NCBI GenBank assembly: GCA_022495995.1
Contig: JAFEMH010006947.1
Span: 1 to 64,000, forward strand
Direction: 5' to 3'
Source: Adenophora triphylla var. japonica
Taxonomy: Eukaryota; Streptophyta; Magnoliopsida; Asterales; Campanulaceae
Length of the DNA stretch: 64,000 nt
Positions 10,256 to 20,701 of the stretch are shown here, in pieces. Every line of letters starts with the position of its first letter. The stretch's first letter is position 1. Below the pieces are notes generated by a model. It did no database searches and had not been told where the DNA came from. It saw only the letters and a program-made list of their open reading frames with translations. A program made the position numbers and the translations under genes.

Positions 10256-13200
10256 TTATTTTGGCAAGTAAATCATTTCTAACATTGCCCTTAGCATCTC
10301 AAATCTCTTTTCATCCATTGCTTTTGTTAGGATGTCAGAGACATTATCATCAGTGCACACTTTGGCTAAGTTGATATTTCCTTTATCTACATGATCTCTG
10401 ATGAAGTGATGCCTAACTTCAATATGCTTGGTTTTGGAGTGTCGAACAGGGTTTTCTGTCATGGCAATGGTACTGGAATTGTCACAGAAAATAGAAATAT
10501 TAGACAAGTCCATCCCAAAGTCTTGGAGTTGACTTTTAAGATAGAGGATTTGGGAGCATCACAGACCAGCAGCAATGTATTCATCCTCAGCTGTTGAGGT
10601 AGCTACTGAAGTTTGCTTCTTACTTGACCAAGAGATTATTCTTGGTCCAATAAATTGGCAACCACCACTTGTGGGTTTTCTATCTAAATTGCATTCAGCA
10701 TAGTCTGAATCAGTAAAGCCAATTAGGGAGAATGGTGATTCAGAGGGATACCACAAGCCATAGTCAGGTGTTCCTTTCAGATATCTCAAGATTCTCTTGA
10801 CAGCAGAGAGATAAGATTCTTTAGGATTAGCTTGGAATCTTGCAAAAAGGCAAACACTGAACATGATATCAGGTCTTGAAGCTGTCACATATAGGAGTGA
10901 TCCAATGTAGCTTCTATAGAGTGTTGGATTCACACTCTGGCCATCAGGATCAGCATGGAGTTTGGTTGTGGTTGACAAAGGGGTTCTCGCTGGGGAAGCA
11001 GTTTGCATGTCAAACTTTTTGATCATGTCCCTTGTATACTTGGCTTGGTTAATGAAGATCCCTTCCTTCATTTGTTTGACTTGAAGACCTAAGAAGAATG
11101 TGAGCTCACCAATCATGCTCATCTCAAATTGATTCTTCATGATTTCCCCAAATTCAGTGCACAAGTCTTCATTTGATAAACCAAAGATAATGTCATCCAC
11201 ATAGACTTGGATAAGTAACTGGTATTCTCCATATTTTTTGATAAACAAAGTGTTATCAATATGGCCCTTGGTAAATCCTTTGCCAAGGAGGTATTTAGAT
11301 AGGGTATCATACCAAGCCCTAGGAGCTTGCTTAAGCCCATACAAGGCTTTATCCAACTTATATACATGATCTGGAAATTTTGGATGCTCAAAACCAGGGG
11401 GTTGAGATACAAAAACTTTTTCATTCAATATTTCATTCAGGAAGGCACTTTTGACATCCATTTGGAACACCTTCATCTTCTTGAGTGAAGCATAGGCCAG
11501 AAATAGCCTTATAGCTTCCAGTCTTGCAACAGGGGCAAATGTTTCATCATAGTCAATTCCTTCTTCTTGTCTGTATCCTTGAGCCACTAATCTGGCTTTA
11601 TTTCTTACCACCATGCCTTCTTCATTCATCTTGTTTCTAAAAACCCATCTTGTCCCAATGACAGTTTGGTTTTTAGGTTTGGGAACAAGCTTCCAAACTT
11701 TGTTTCTTTCAAATTATTCCAGTTCTTCTTCCATTGCTTCAATCCAATCTGGGTCTTGAAGGGCTTCATTGATCTTCTTGGGTTCAATTTGAGAAATGAA
11801 GGCACTCATTAAAGAGTCATAAACAGGCATGTTTGGAGGTATATCCATCTTATGTATTGAAAGGTCAATAAAGATGTTTTTGTTTGAAGGAATGACATGG
11901 GTGATAGTTTCACGTTGAGGATTTGAGGGATGTGTGTTGCAGCATGGTTGGATGGGGTTATTTTCAAGAGAGTTTTGATGGCTGGAAGAGGGTAAGCTGT
12001 CAGGTGCATCATAGCTGTCAGATGCACCTTTACTGTTGGAAAGGGATTCTTGGCTATCAGACACAATAGGGTGTTTATTAGTGTCTTTGGGCACCATATA
12101 GGGAAGGAAAGGTGAATCTTCTTCAGGAATGAGGCTTGAGGGGTCATGCACAGGAGACACTTCAGGTAGATTGTCTGAATTACCAACAGCTTCATCAAAG
12201 TCACACAATTCAGTGTGGCTTTGATCATTGTTTTCATCAAAGTCAACATGGATAGATTCTTCTACAACAAGCCTCCTTTTGTTGTAAACTCTGTAGGCTT
12301 TGATGGTATTGGAGTATCCAAGGAAGATTCCTTCATCACTTTTGGAATCAAACTTATCAAGGTTGTTTTTCCCATTGTTATGGATAAATCATCTACTTCC
12401 AAAGCCATGGAAGTATGAAATGGTTGGTGTTCTACCATTCCATAGCTCATAGAGAGTCTTGGAGTGAAACTTGTTGATGAGAGTCTTGTTTTAGACATAC
12501 ACAGCAGTGGTGACTGCTTCTCCCCAAAAGTATTTAGGGAGGTTGTTCTCTGACAGCATAGTTCTTGCTGCTTCACAAATTGTTCTGATCTTCCTTTCAG
12601 CAACCCCATTTTGTTGTGGTGTTCTAGGGGCAGAAAAGTTGTGCTCAATCCCTTTTTTATCACAATATTCTTTAACACCGGTGTTTTCAAATTCCTTACC
12701 ATGACCAGATCTGATTTTGATGATGGATAGTCCCTTTTGGTTTTGAATTTTGTTGAACAGTTTGACCAGTTGTTCTAAGGTTTCCCTTTTTTATTCAAGG
12801 AGGATGATCCAAGTGAATCTAGTGTAGTCATCAACTACCACTAGAGAGTATCTCTTTTCACCAAGAGATCTGGTTCTGATTGGTCCAAAAAGATCCATGT
12901 GGAGTAATTGAAGGAGTTTTGAGGTGTCCAATCTGATTTTGGCAGTGAAGGAGGTTTTCTTTTGCTTTTCACATTGACAGGCCTTGCACAGCTTGTCCTT
13001 TTTGAAGGGAATATTGGGTAGGCCTTTTACTAGGTTTGAATTGGCTAATTTGGAGATACTTTTGAGGTTGAGGTGAGCCAATCTTTTGTGACATAGCCAT
13101 GACATATCAGATTGACTATAGGAGAGTAAGCAATGGGCATTTGATGATCCCACAACTTCCAGGTTTAGACAGTAGAGGTTGCCTTTTCTGATTCCAGTGA

Positions 13201-13510
13201 GAATTGATTTGTTGTTGACATCTTTGACAGTGCAGTGGTTTTTGGAACATACAACATAATATCCCTTGTCACAAATTTAACTAAGGCTAATCAAATTGTG
13301 CTTGAGACCCTCTACATAAGACACATTAGTGAAAATAATGTCTTTAGTAACAAGGTTTCCTGATTCTTTGACTTTGGCTTGAGAGTTATCACCAAAAGTT
13401 ACATTTGAACCATTTTTAGGGACATATTATTGCAACAACTCCTTGTTGAAGGTCATGTGTCTGCTGCATCCACTGTCTAAGTACCATATTCCTTTCCTAG
13501 GTTCCTACAA
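10256..13510 (-). pseudogene. Copia pol: protease, integrase, reverse transcriptase, RNase H
   Basis: The protease motif DSGCSRHMTF is encoded near 13495-13440. The integrase has an H-H-C-C region (HKRLAHLN, CKACQCEKQ) at about 13085-12965 and a catalytic core (MDLFGPIRT, then an Asp, then NGVAERKI) at about 12905-12600. Reverse transcriptase spans 11700-10850, with [10 protein letters not shown], the active site YVDDIIFG near 11205, and FFLGLQVKQ. RNase H follows with TDSDYA and a C-terminal segment to 10256 (KTKHIEVRHHFIRDHV). Stops interrupt the frame near 11712, within the integrase near 12788, and near 10556 between the two RNase H parts, and frame changes occur upstream. The polyprotein cannot be made as written. 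Confidence 0.85.
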
Positions 13511-13932
13511 AACAGAGAAATAAATTTATGGTACCCTTTTATTCTTTTGGGTTCAAAGGATTAGAATTTCTTTGGTACCCTAGCTTTGTTCATTGCTCTC
13601 TTTCCAAAATACTGGTTTAGGGCATTATAATATCCCATGATCTGCAACATATAGGGTGTAGGAGCAGTAGGTTGGGATTGGTTAAAGAACTGATTGGGAG
13701 AAAAGAATTGATTTTGGTTATGAAACTGAGTGTGGTTTTGGGAACTGTTTGAGTGAGATGATCTAGGAGAGGTATTTTGACTGGCATGACTTCTTCCATT
13801 TGAGTATGGCCAGTTGGGTCTTTGATGTTTGGAATATGAGTGATGGTTATAGAATCTTTGCTGTCTAGGAGATCTCTGTTGTCCATCAAATCTTGGCTGT
13901 CTAGGGAATCTTGGCTGTCTAGGAGATCTCTG

Positions 13933-15868
13933 CTATCCAGTGGTTTTGTGCTGGTTTTTCTTCACTTGCTCCTTAATTCCTTTTCTTTGCCAAATATATT
14001 TGCCTTTATTTGCTTGTTTTTCTTTGCCTTTAGATTGGCTTGAGCTAGCTTTATGGGTTTCATCAGTGTGAGAGGGGCTAGCTTGAATTGTTTCATCATT
14101 GTGACTGGAGCTAGCTTCATCTATCTTTTCCTTTTTCTTTAAGTTCTCCTTGGTTTGAATGGGATAGACATTTTCTTGAGCTTTGACATAGTTCATGCTT
14201 TCAAAAACTATTTTGTCAATAGCCCTTTCATCAGTGAGAGGGGTATAGGTTTTCATAATGGGATTATTGGCTCCAATCCCTGATTTGTCACTTGGGTGTC
14301 TTTGGTTGTAGCTAAATAGAGACAAGGCTTCTCCTGACTTGTTCCAGGACTCAATCTTCTTTCTAAGAGATTCATTTTCCTATTCAAGGTTGGTGTTTAT
14401 TTGGTTGGTTTTCAGAAGTTTAGAATTCTCAGATGTCAGCTCATCATTAGCCTTTTCAAGCATAAGGTTTTAACCTTTCAGTCCTTGGTTGGCTCGTTCA
14501 AGGCTTTCAATGGTTTTACTTTGGGATAGGTTATCAGTGAGCAATGAAGCAAAGCTAGTTTGGTGTCTTTTTATTTGAATTAAAAGAGTACTAACTAATT
14601 GTTTAAATTCTTCATTATTCAAAGAGTTAAACTGAGGTACCTGCTTTAGTTCTTCAGCAACAGCTAAGGCTTCAAGGTCTTCTTCATTGTCTGAATCTTC
14701 ATCATCTCTTGCCATTAGGCATATCATTGCTTCTTCTCCTTCACTTTCAGAATCACTGAAATCAAACTCCTCATCACTGAACTTAGATGAGTCAGCAGTT
14801 AGCACTTGCTCCTTGTTCTTCTCATTCTTCTTCTTTGTGTAGTTGTAGCAGCTACATCTTGAACTTTGAATGATCTCCTTGGAGTAGGAGAACTTCTTAG
14901 CTGTCTGATTGTCCTTGGGTTTCCTTGGTTTAGGACAATCAGATGAGTAATGACCAAGCTTCTTACAGTTGAAGCATTCAACTTTCTTTTTATGGCTCTC
15001 TTGTTCAGAAGTGAATGGGCTATAACTTCTCTCAAAAGACTTCTTATGTGCTCTCAGGGTATTTCTGACAGCCATGAGAGAGATTGTTTGAGGGTTGGTT
15101 TACTTTCTGAAGGAAAATAAGAACCATGAAATCAATGTCTTGTTGAGTGATGGGTTTGTGAGTGATTTCTTGGGCAACTAAGGCAAGGGTTTGAGAAATG
15201 GAGGGAACTGGTTGAAGTTTTATCATTCCTTCTAGTTCATAAGCCTCAAGCTTTCCAAAGTATTGTTCAACAGTCATGGTGCTCCATTCTGCACCTTCTC
15301 TTATTGGTAGGGCTACCTTCTCATATTCTTGGGGAAGGTTGGAATATATTTTGAGACACAGATCTTGATTTTCAAAAGTTTTTCCATGATCAGCAATGGA
15401 TCTGACCAGATCTTCAAACCTTGGTTTTGCAGCACTCACTTTTTCACCAGGGTAGAACTTAAAATTGTCAAGTTGTCTAAGTAGATTGTACAGATTTTGT
15501 GTTCTAACACTGGTGTGTTTCTGGAATTTGGTATGGATAAGTTCCCATGCAGACTTTGTAGTTGGCTCTTTGGCAATTTCTTGTGCTAGGGAGTCATTTA
15601 CACTCTTTTGGAGTATGTTTTTGACTTTAAGATTAGCACTAATTAGTTGCCTTTCTGATTCAGTCCAAAATTCTGAGAATTTATTTTTACTTCCACCACC
15701 ATTTAAATCTAGTGTGGCAGGGCAGGTGACTTCATTTTCCAGAACATACCAGTTCCAGATACTGTTTACATCAAGGTAGGTTTTGATTTTTGAAGCATAG
15801 ATTTCAAAGAATCCACAATTATCAATGTGGGGAATGTCTTTCTCATTATTTCTCCTTGGTTGAGGCAT
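13933..15868 (-). pseudogene. Copia gag with CCHC zinc knuckle
   Basis: The gag frame opens at the ATG at 15868, about 55 bp downstream of the tRNA-Met primer site. It has the usual helical capsid region (FWTESERQLISANLK, then WELIHTKFQKHTS), followed after a frame change near 15060 by a CX2CX4HX4C zinc knuckle (CFNCKKLGHYSSDC) at about 14975-14935. A Ser/Asp/Glu-rich segment (EFDFSDSESEGEE) and a predicted coiled coil follow, to about 14470. A Ser/Thr-rich charged stretch (ASSSHNDETIQ) continues at 14325-13933. Frame breaks near 15060 and 14465 make it a pseudogene. Confidence 0.8.
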
Positions 15869-15923
15869 GGTGGGTTGAGAATTGATCCTTCACAAGTTGT
15901 TAGACTTTTGTAGGTGAAGACAA

Positions 15924-15936
15924 GCTCTGATACCAA
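15924..15936 (-). other. Primer-binding site (initiator tRNA-Met) of the SIRE-like copia element
   Basis: On the minus strand TTGGTATCAGAGC lies two bases past the LTR end. TGGTATCAGAGC is the standard copia primer site complementary to the 3' end of initiator tRNA-Met. Confidence 0.9.
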
Positions 15937-15937
15937 T

Positions 15938-16099
15938 TGAAAGGTCCTGTTTGCTTTAATCAGTTTTAAAAGGTTAGGCAGTTAAGCTTTGAAAGCTGAG
16001 GTGAAATCTTAGCTGTCAGATATTAACTGATATAAAAAGCAAGAGTTAAATGTGCAGCGGAATGAATAGTGTTGAAATAATGTAAAGACAAGTGATTAG

Positions 16100-16130
<31 letters not shown>

Positions 16131-17113
16131 TTGTGTGTGATAATACCAAATGAACACAAGAATTTTAAGGTCGTTCAGAGTTCACTCCTCCTACGTCCAC
16201 CCTCACTGTCAACCTTGACAAGTGAGATCAATTCACTTAAATCTAGTTTTCTTTAAGATTTACAAAGGATTGGTTAGGCAAGTTCCTTGAACCTCCTCTT
16301 CCTAATTAGTACAGTCAATTAGGGATTTGCTTGTTACGAAGAAAATTACAATTCCCACTTAAAGTCAGTCTTAAGTGGTTACACAATAGTTTATACACCT
16401 GAATTACAGTTACAAGTGTCTCAAAATTGTTTGATTGTTGGTTGCAGGGTTTGCAGGTGTGGAAAGGTTGAAGGTAAGGTTGTAAAGGTTGTGTGTTGAG
16501 GGGCTTTGTCTTCAGTCTTGAGGGTTTCCTTTTATAGGCTTGAATGTAGCTGTTGGAGGAGACAAGGGAGTAAATGCAAGTGGGTGAAATAGTGTTTGCA
16601 TTTAGAGCCTTGTTGACTGGATAATAACAGGCTGTAATCTGCAACCATTTTATGTAATCTTCACGGAGATGAGCTGGCAACATCTGTTGGGAGAAATTGG
16701 GCAACGCACATCTTGATCATCACAGAAATAATTCACTACTGCTGATGTTGAAGATCATAGCTGTCAGAGGGATGAGACCTCTGCTGATGAGAACCTTAGC
16801 TGTCAGGCTAAGTTCTTAGAGTTTGCAGGTTTAGGAGACAAGGAGTTGGGTTGATGATTATGTAATGATCCTTCTTTTTTTTTTTTTTTTTTTTTTTTAA
16901 TGATCCTTCGTATATAAATACATTGATTTATATGATATGACTTTGTGTTTGATCATTGCATCATTACTGTCCAGTTGATTTATGAGAAGTGCAGTTGAGT
17001 CATGGCTGTCCAATGTTCATGAGTTATCTTGGCTGTCAGATAACATTGAATAAGATATATTTCTTTGTTAAAATCATGTATAACTATATGGTTTGCATAG
17101 TTAAGTCCTAACA
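15938..17113 (-). repeat. 5' LTR of the SIRE-like copia element
   Basis: On the minus strand the LTR begins TGTTAGGACTTAAC at 17113 and ends CCTTTCA at 15938, giving TG...CA ends and 1176 bp. A TATA box CCTATAAAAG is at 16538-16529. A GT microsatellite (16099-16140) and a T run (about 16874-16898) lie inside. Exact AGCTGTCAGA copies occur at 16011 and 16759, with near copies at 16798 and 17031. No second LTR is present, so target duplication cannot be checked. Confidence 0.8.
16529..16538 (-). promoter_or_regulatory. TATA box of the SIRE-like copia LTR
   Basis: CCTATAAAAG on the minus strand is a near-ideal plant TATA box. It lies 575 bp from the LTR start, so U3 would be about 600 bp and the transcript would start near 16505. 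Confidence 0.7.
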
Positions 17114-17856
17114 ATAAATAAAAATGATCGTTCTCCCTTTCAAACAAAATTTGGCTCCGCAACTAGATGAACATGTATATTAATGTACAACATGATTTCC
17201 CTTTCTGCTTTATTTTCTTTTTTCATTTCTTTTCTTTCTTTAGAGTTGGTCTTGAAAAAAAAATCAATTTATCTTAATGCTCGGAAAAAATGAATTTTCA
17301 AAACTCACGCGATTGCTCAAAATATCAATGCTAACGTTATAAAATGCAAGTTATTCATCTGGAAACTTATAAACATTTAAACTACTTACAAACATTCAAA
17401 CTGAGTCTTTTAACACTGGTTAATAAATGTTAGTGTGTCAGTCTGTTAAAGAGTGTCATCTTGTGTGTTAAGGGGTGCCAATGGTATTGTAAAAAAAATG
17501 TGGTAATGTTAAAAAGTATCTCTGATAGTGCTATTAAGTGGCGGTGGTAGTAGTAATAAGTGTCTGTGTGTTTCTTAATATGTTTCAACCAATGCCACTA
17601 CGTATTTTAAAATAAGTTTTCGTTATTTATAAAAATGTCACAACGCATTTTAAAACAATATATTTTTGAATCACCTTTTTCTAAATATTAGAAAAAACTG
17701 ATTTTTACCAAAGTTGAAAAAAAAATATATATGGGAGATACTCCATACCATTTGTTAAAAATGAGGTTGTTTCATTATTTTCAACAAGTAATACTTTTTT
17801 TATGTGCCCACATACTATGTTACTTGTCAATAACTAAAGATCCAATAAATTTTTTT
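17114..17856. other. Intergenic sequence without recognised features
   Basis: AT-rich sequence between the copia LTR and the MULE. No coding similarity, terminal repeat or RNA gene was found. Confidence 0.5.
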
Positions 17857-18134
17857 GCCAAAAACTTATAAAAAACGCGTTTTTTGTTAACTTAACAAAA
17901 AACGTGTTTTAAATAACGGGCTCATTCTCTCTCACTTTCTCTCACTCGCAAACACGGAGCTTCTCTCACTAGGCGGAAATGGCCGTCTTCCTCACCCATT
18001 CACCGCCGACCAACACAGAGCCTCCCCAATATCATCGATCGCCGTGGTTGTCTTCTCGTTGCCGTTCGTCGGGTCCTAGCCACTGGATTGGATCATCAAT
18101 TTGCGATTTCTATGGAGTTCTTAGGCAGATCCAA

Positions 18135-18379
18135 AGACCGGTGCTTTTCTTCATCGGTTTCAATGGTTGGAGGATCATGAGATTGGATTTGTTCCGTTTG
18201 TGTGGAATTTTCTTACCCCAGGAAGAATTGGTCGTCAATGGTGTTGTACAATTGTGGGCATCCAAAGAATAAGGTGTTGACGTCGGAGATTGTCAACACT
18301 CAGACCGGTGCTTTTCTTCATCGGTTTCAATGGTTGGAGGATCATGAGATTGGATTTGTTCCGTTTGTGTGGAATTTTC
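18135..18379 (+). repeat. 78-bp direct duplication inside the Pack-MULE
   Basis: The segments 18135-18212 and 18302-18379 are identical as far as I can read, beginning AGACCGGTGCTTTTC and ending GTGTGGAATTTTC. The second copy is in frame with the captured glycosyltransferase-like fragment; the first copy is an extra copy placed before it. Near-identity means the duplication is recent compared with the element. Confidence 0.85.
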
Positions 18380-18405
18380 GTAGGGATTTTATGTGCCAGT
18401 TTTAG
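18202..18405 (+). pseudogene. Captured fragment of a plant nucleotide-diphospho-sugar transferase gene
   Basis: The open frame reads PRKNWSSMVLYNCGHPKN, then NTQTGAFLHRFQWLEDH, then EIGFVPFVWNF before leaving similarity at about 18380. From memory these phrases match a conserved part of a plant nucleotide-diphospho-sugar (glycosyl) transferase family; no search was run. The frame has no start, signal peptide or catalytic region of its own, and the fragment ends at a TAG near 18403 in unrelated sequence. It is about 55 codons, far below a full enzyme. It lies between MULE ends, so it is best read as a transduplicated exon. It may be transcribed from the MULE terminus but is unlikely to make an enzyme. 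Confidence 0.5.
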
Positions 18406-19030
18406 GGTAAATTAATGCCAGTTTATAAGTATTTGAGTACCAGTTTGAGAATTTGATGCATTGGTGGATTGGGTAATTAGATGCCAGTGTATGTGTTTTG
18501 GAGTGCCAGTCCATGTATTTTGGAGTGCCGCTTAGTGTATAATAGAATGCCGGTAAAGTGTGTAACCGAGTGTCAATGTATTTTTTGAATGCCAGTTCTT
18601 GTAATTTTGAATGCCGCCTATGTTTTTTGAATGCCAGCCGGTTCATGTTTTTGAATATCAGCAAAAATAATTATCAATGTTTTTGAGTGCCAGTATATGC
18701 ATTTTTGAGTGCCAGTAAATGTGTTTTCAAATGCCAGTCCATGTATTTTTGAATGCCAGTGCTTGTATTTTTGAGAGCTAGGAAAAATATTAGTGTAACA
18801 AAGTGCCAGTGTTAGTGTAACAGAGTGCCAGTGTGAAGAGTGCCAGTTCATGTATTTAAAAGTGTCCGTGTAAAAAGTGCCGGTTTCATGTTTATAAAAT
18901 GCCGCATGAAATCACCGGTCATTTGTAATATTAAGACCTGGCATTTATCATGGTTGCCAGTAATTACAAAAATGCCACCGTTTATTTTGAACATGGTTGC
19001 CAGTAATTACAAAATTGCCACCGTTTATTT
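18385..19030. repeat. Degenerate GTGCCAGT-type subterminal repeats of the MULE
   Basis: Short units of the form GTGCCAGT, ATGCCAGT or GTGCCGG followed by TTATGTATTTTGA-like spacers recur roughly every 25-40 bp. At the right end a longer unit (GTTGCCAGTAATTACAAAA) is present twice, around 18952 and 18996. The same repeats fill the other MULE copy at 56990-57600. Confidence 0.8.
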
Positions 19031-19308
19031 TGAAAACACGTTTTTCCTTATCTTAAGAAAAAACTAGTTTTTTATAAGACCAACTCAAAATCTTTATTAT
19101 ATTTAATGAATTCGGACCTCACAGATCGGGCTTAGAGAGTCACTTCATCTAAACCAACCGAACGAACAAGTTCAGGACTCCATCATCAATCAGACTGTGA
19201 TCTCGTCACCCTAGATCTACGCCTAAAAGTCCCCCACATGTCCTAGCAATCTATCAGGGCTTTGACGGGCATATTTCATAACCGCTCTCTCTAACCGTGG
19301 GGCATACA

Positions 19309-20669
19309 TGTTATTGAATTTTATGGGTCCATGTGCAGCAAAATTAAGCATTTAAAATAATACAAAATTTAAGAGCCTAGGATCCGTTCTATACAATTAA
19401 CTTGAAGAACTATGAGATAGAAATAACCAACCTTGAACGCTTTCCGTTCTTGTGCTGTCGAACGATTTAATAATGTGATTTCGAATCACAAACTTCGTTC
19501 TTCAGATTGCTTGAACTCTAGGCCTTGATCGATGAACGAGCGAAGACCCTCTTTCGATATCCACACCTTTGAATGAATCAAGAAAAACTTCTTGAAGATT
19601 GCTAGATCTCTTAAACCTATGAAGAATATTGAGAATATATGTTGTGAATTTCTTTTCAGAATTTCGGCTACCTTTTTAGGGTTGACAGACGTTCTTATTT
19701 ATACTACATTAGTATAGTATATGATTCCTAATCAAATTAGGAAAGGATTCTTTAAATCGCCTCAGGGCTTGTTGTGTCGCACGACCACACGAGGCATATG
19801 GCCTAGTTGTGCCGCACGACCAGACAAGGCTGATGAGAAATTTTCTCAATCATTCTTCCTATGATTTAATCAATTCATTCTAGTTGTGTGTGATCCAATA
19901 GGATTATATTATGTTGGCAATGAGCTCGATCATTTCGATTCTCATAAGACATAAGCGGACTCTAGCAAGCCATTATGTCTACCCAAATAATATAACGTAA
20001 GAGTTCACGTTTTCAATGGTACACTTCCATTTCTTCCTTTGTCTCACGATGCTATATTGAACACAAGTCATGGTCCTCGTCAACTTGTCTTTGTTCAATA
20101 CTTTCTCGATTTCGAGTATAATGATAATCCAATCGCATTGGGGTATGGCCATACACATTCATCATTATCACTCATCGAGAGGCCCAAGCAAAACATCTCT
20201 CTTTCGAGGGACAAATTTCATCTTGACTTATCATCCTTTTCATCATGAATATGATCATGCCAAAGATAGCCTTTATAAATATCGTGTTAAGATATCGTTT
20301 GGCTAAAATCAAACATGACTTTCATCATATGTAAGGTCATGATAATCTCAGGTCTAGGGACTAAATGAAGTAACCTTATGAGATTTAATTATGACATTTG
20401 ACCATGACATAAATCTCATACGGGTCAAGTTCAGTCACTTGTTCTCTAACAAGTACCCATAAATTTAATGTGCATCTCTATGCATATAATCATCATATGA
20501 TTATCCATTAACATTTATACTAATTATTCTCTTAATAATTAGGGACGGAGATTATTATAAACAAATATACAAAACATATATAATAATCAAATGATAAACA
20601 TCTCATATAATAATAAATAATGTCAACACATAAGTCTATCAAACATAGGTCTAGGGCATAACACTAACA
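19309..20669 (-). repeat. 3' LTR of the full-length copia element
   Basis: On the minus strand it starts TGTTAGTGTTATGCCC at 20669 and ends near 19309 with a 2-3 base difference from the other LTR at the very tip. A minus-strand TATA-like sequence (GTATAAATAA) is at 19704-19695. The interior matches the 25954-27309 copy throughout, with scattered single-base differences. Confidence 0.9.
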
Positions 20670-20701
20670 GTCTCCCACTTGCACTAGGCCCAATCTCCCA
20701 T

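Larger units (their letters stand above)
7376..17113 (-). mobile_element. SIRE-like Ty1/copia retrotransposon, 3'-truncated
   Basis: Reading on the minus strand: LTR (17113-15938), primer site matching initiator tRNA-Met (15936-15924), gag, protease, integrase, reverse transcriptase, RNase H, an antisense accessory ORF, and a sense accessory ORF cut off at about 7376. The order PR-INT-RT-RH defines Ty1/copia. The RT residues around YVDDIIFG, the gag zinc knuckle and the long 3' accessory region suggest the SIRE/Maximus lineage. No 3' LTR is found on the left; the element ends against the Tat-type fragment. Several nonsense changes disable it. Confidence 0.85.
17857..19086. mobile_element. Mutator-like element carrying a captured gene fragment (Pack-MULE, copy A)
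   Basis: The left end reads inward as CTTATAAAAAACGCG and the right end, on the other strand, as CTTATAAAAAACTAG. The two ends match over about 50 bp with nested palindromes. A sister element at 56316-57661 shares both ends and the subterminal repeats and has a perfect 9-bp target duplication, which identifies the family as Mutator-like. Copy A flanks match only 6/9. Inside are a UTR-like CT-rich segment, a glycosyltransferase-like fragment, and more than 15 short repeats of GTGCCAGT-type. No transposase is present. Confidence 0.72.
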
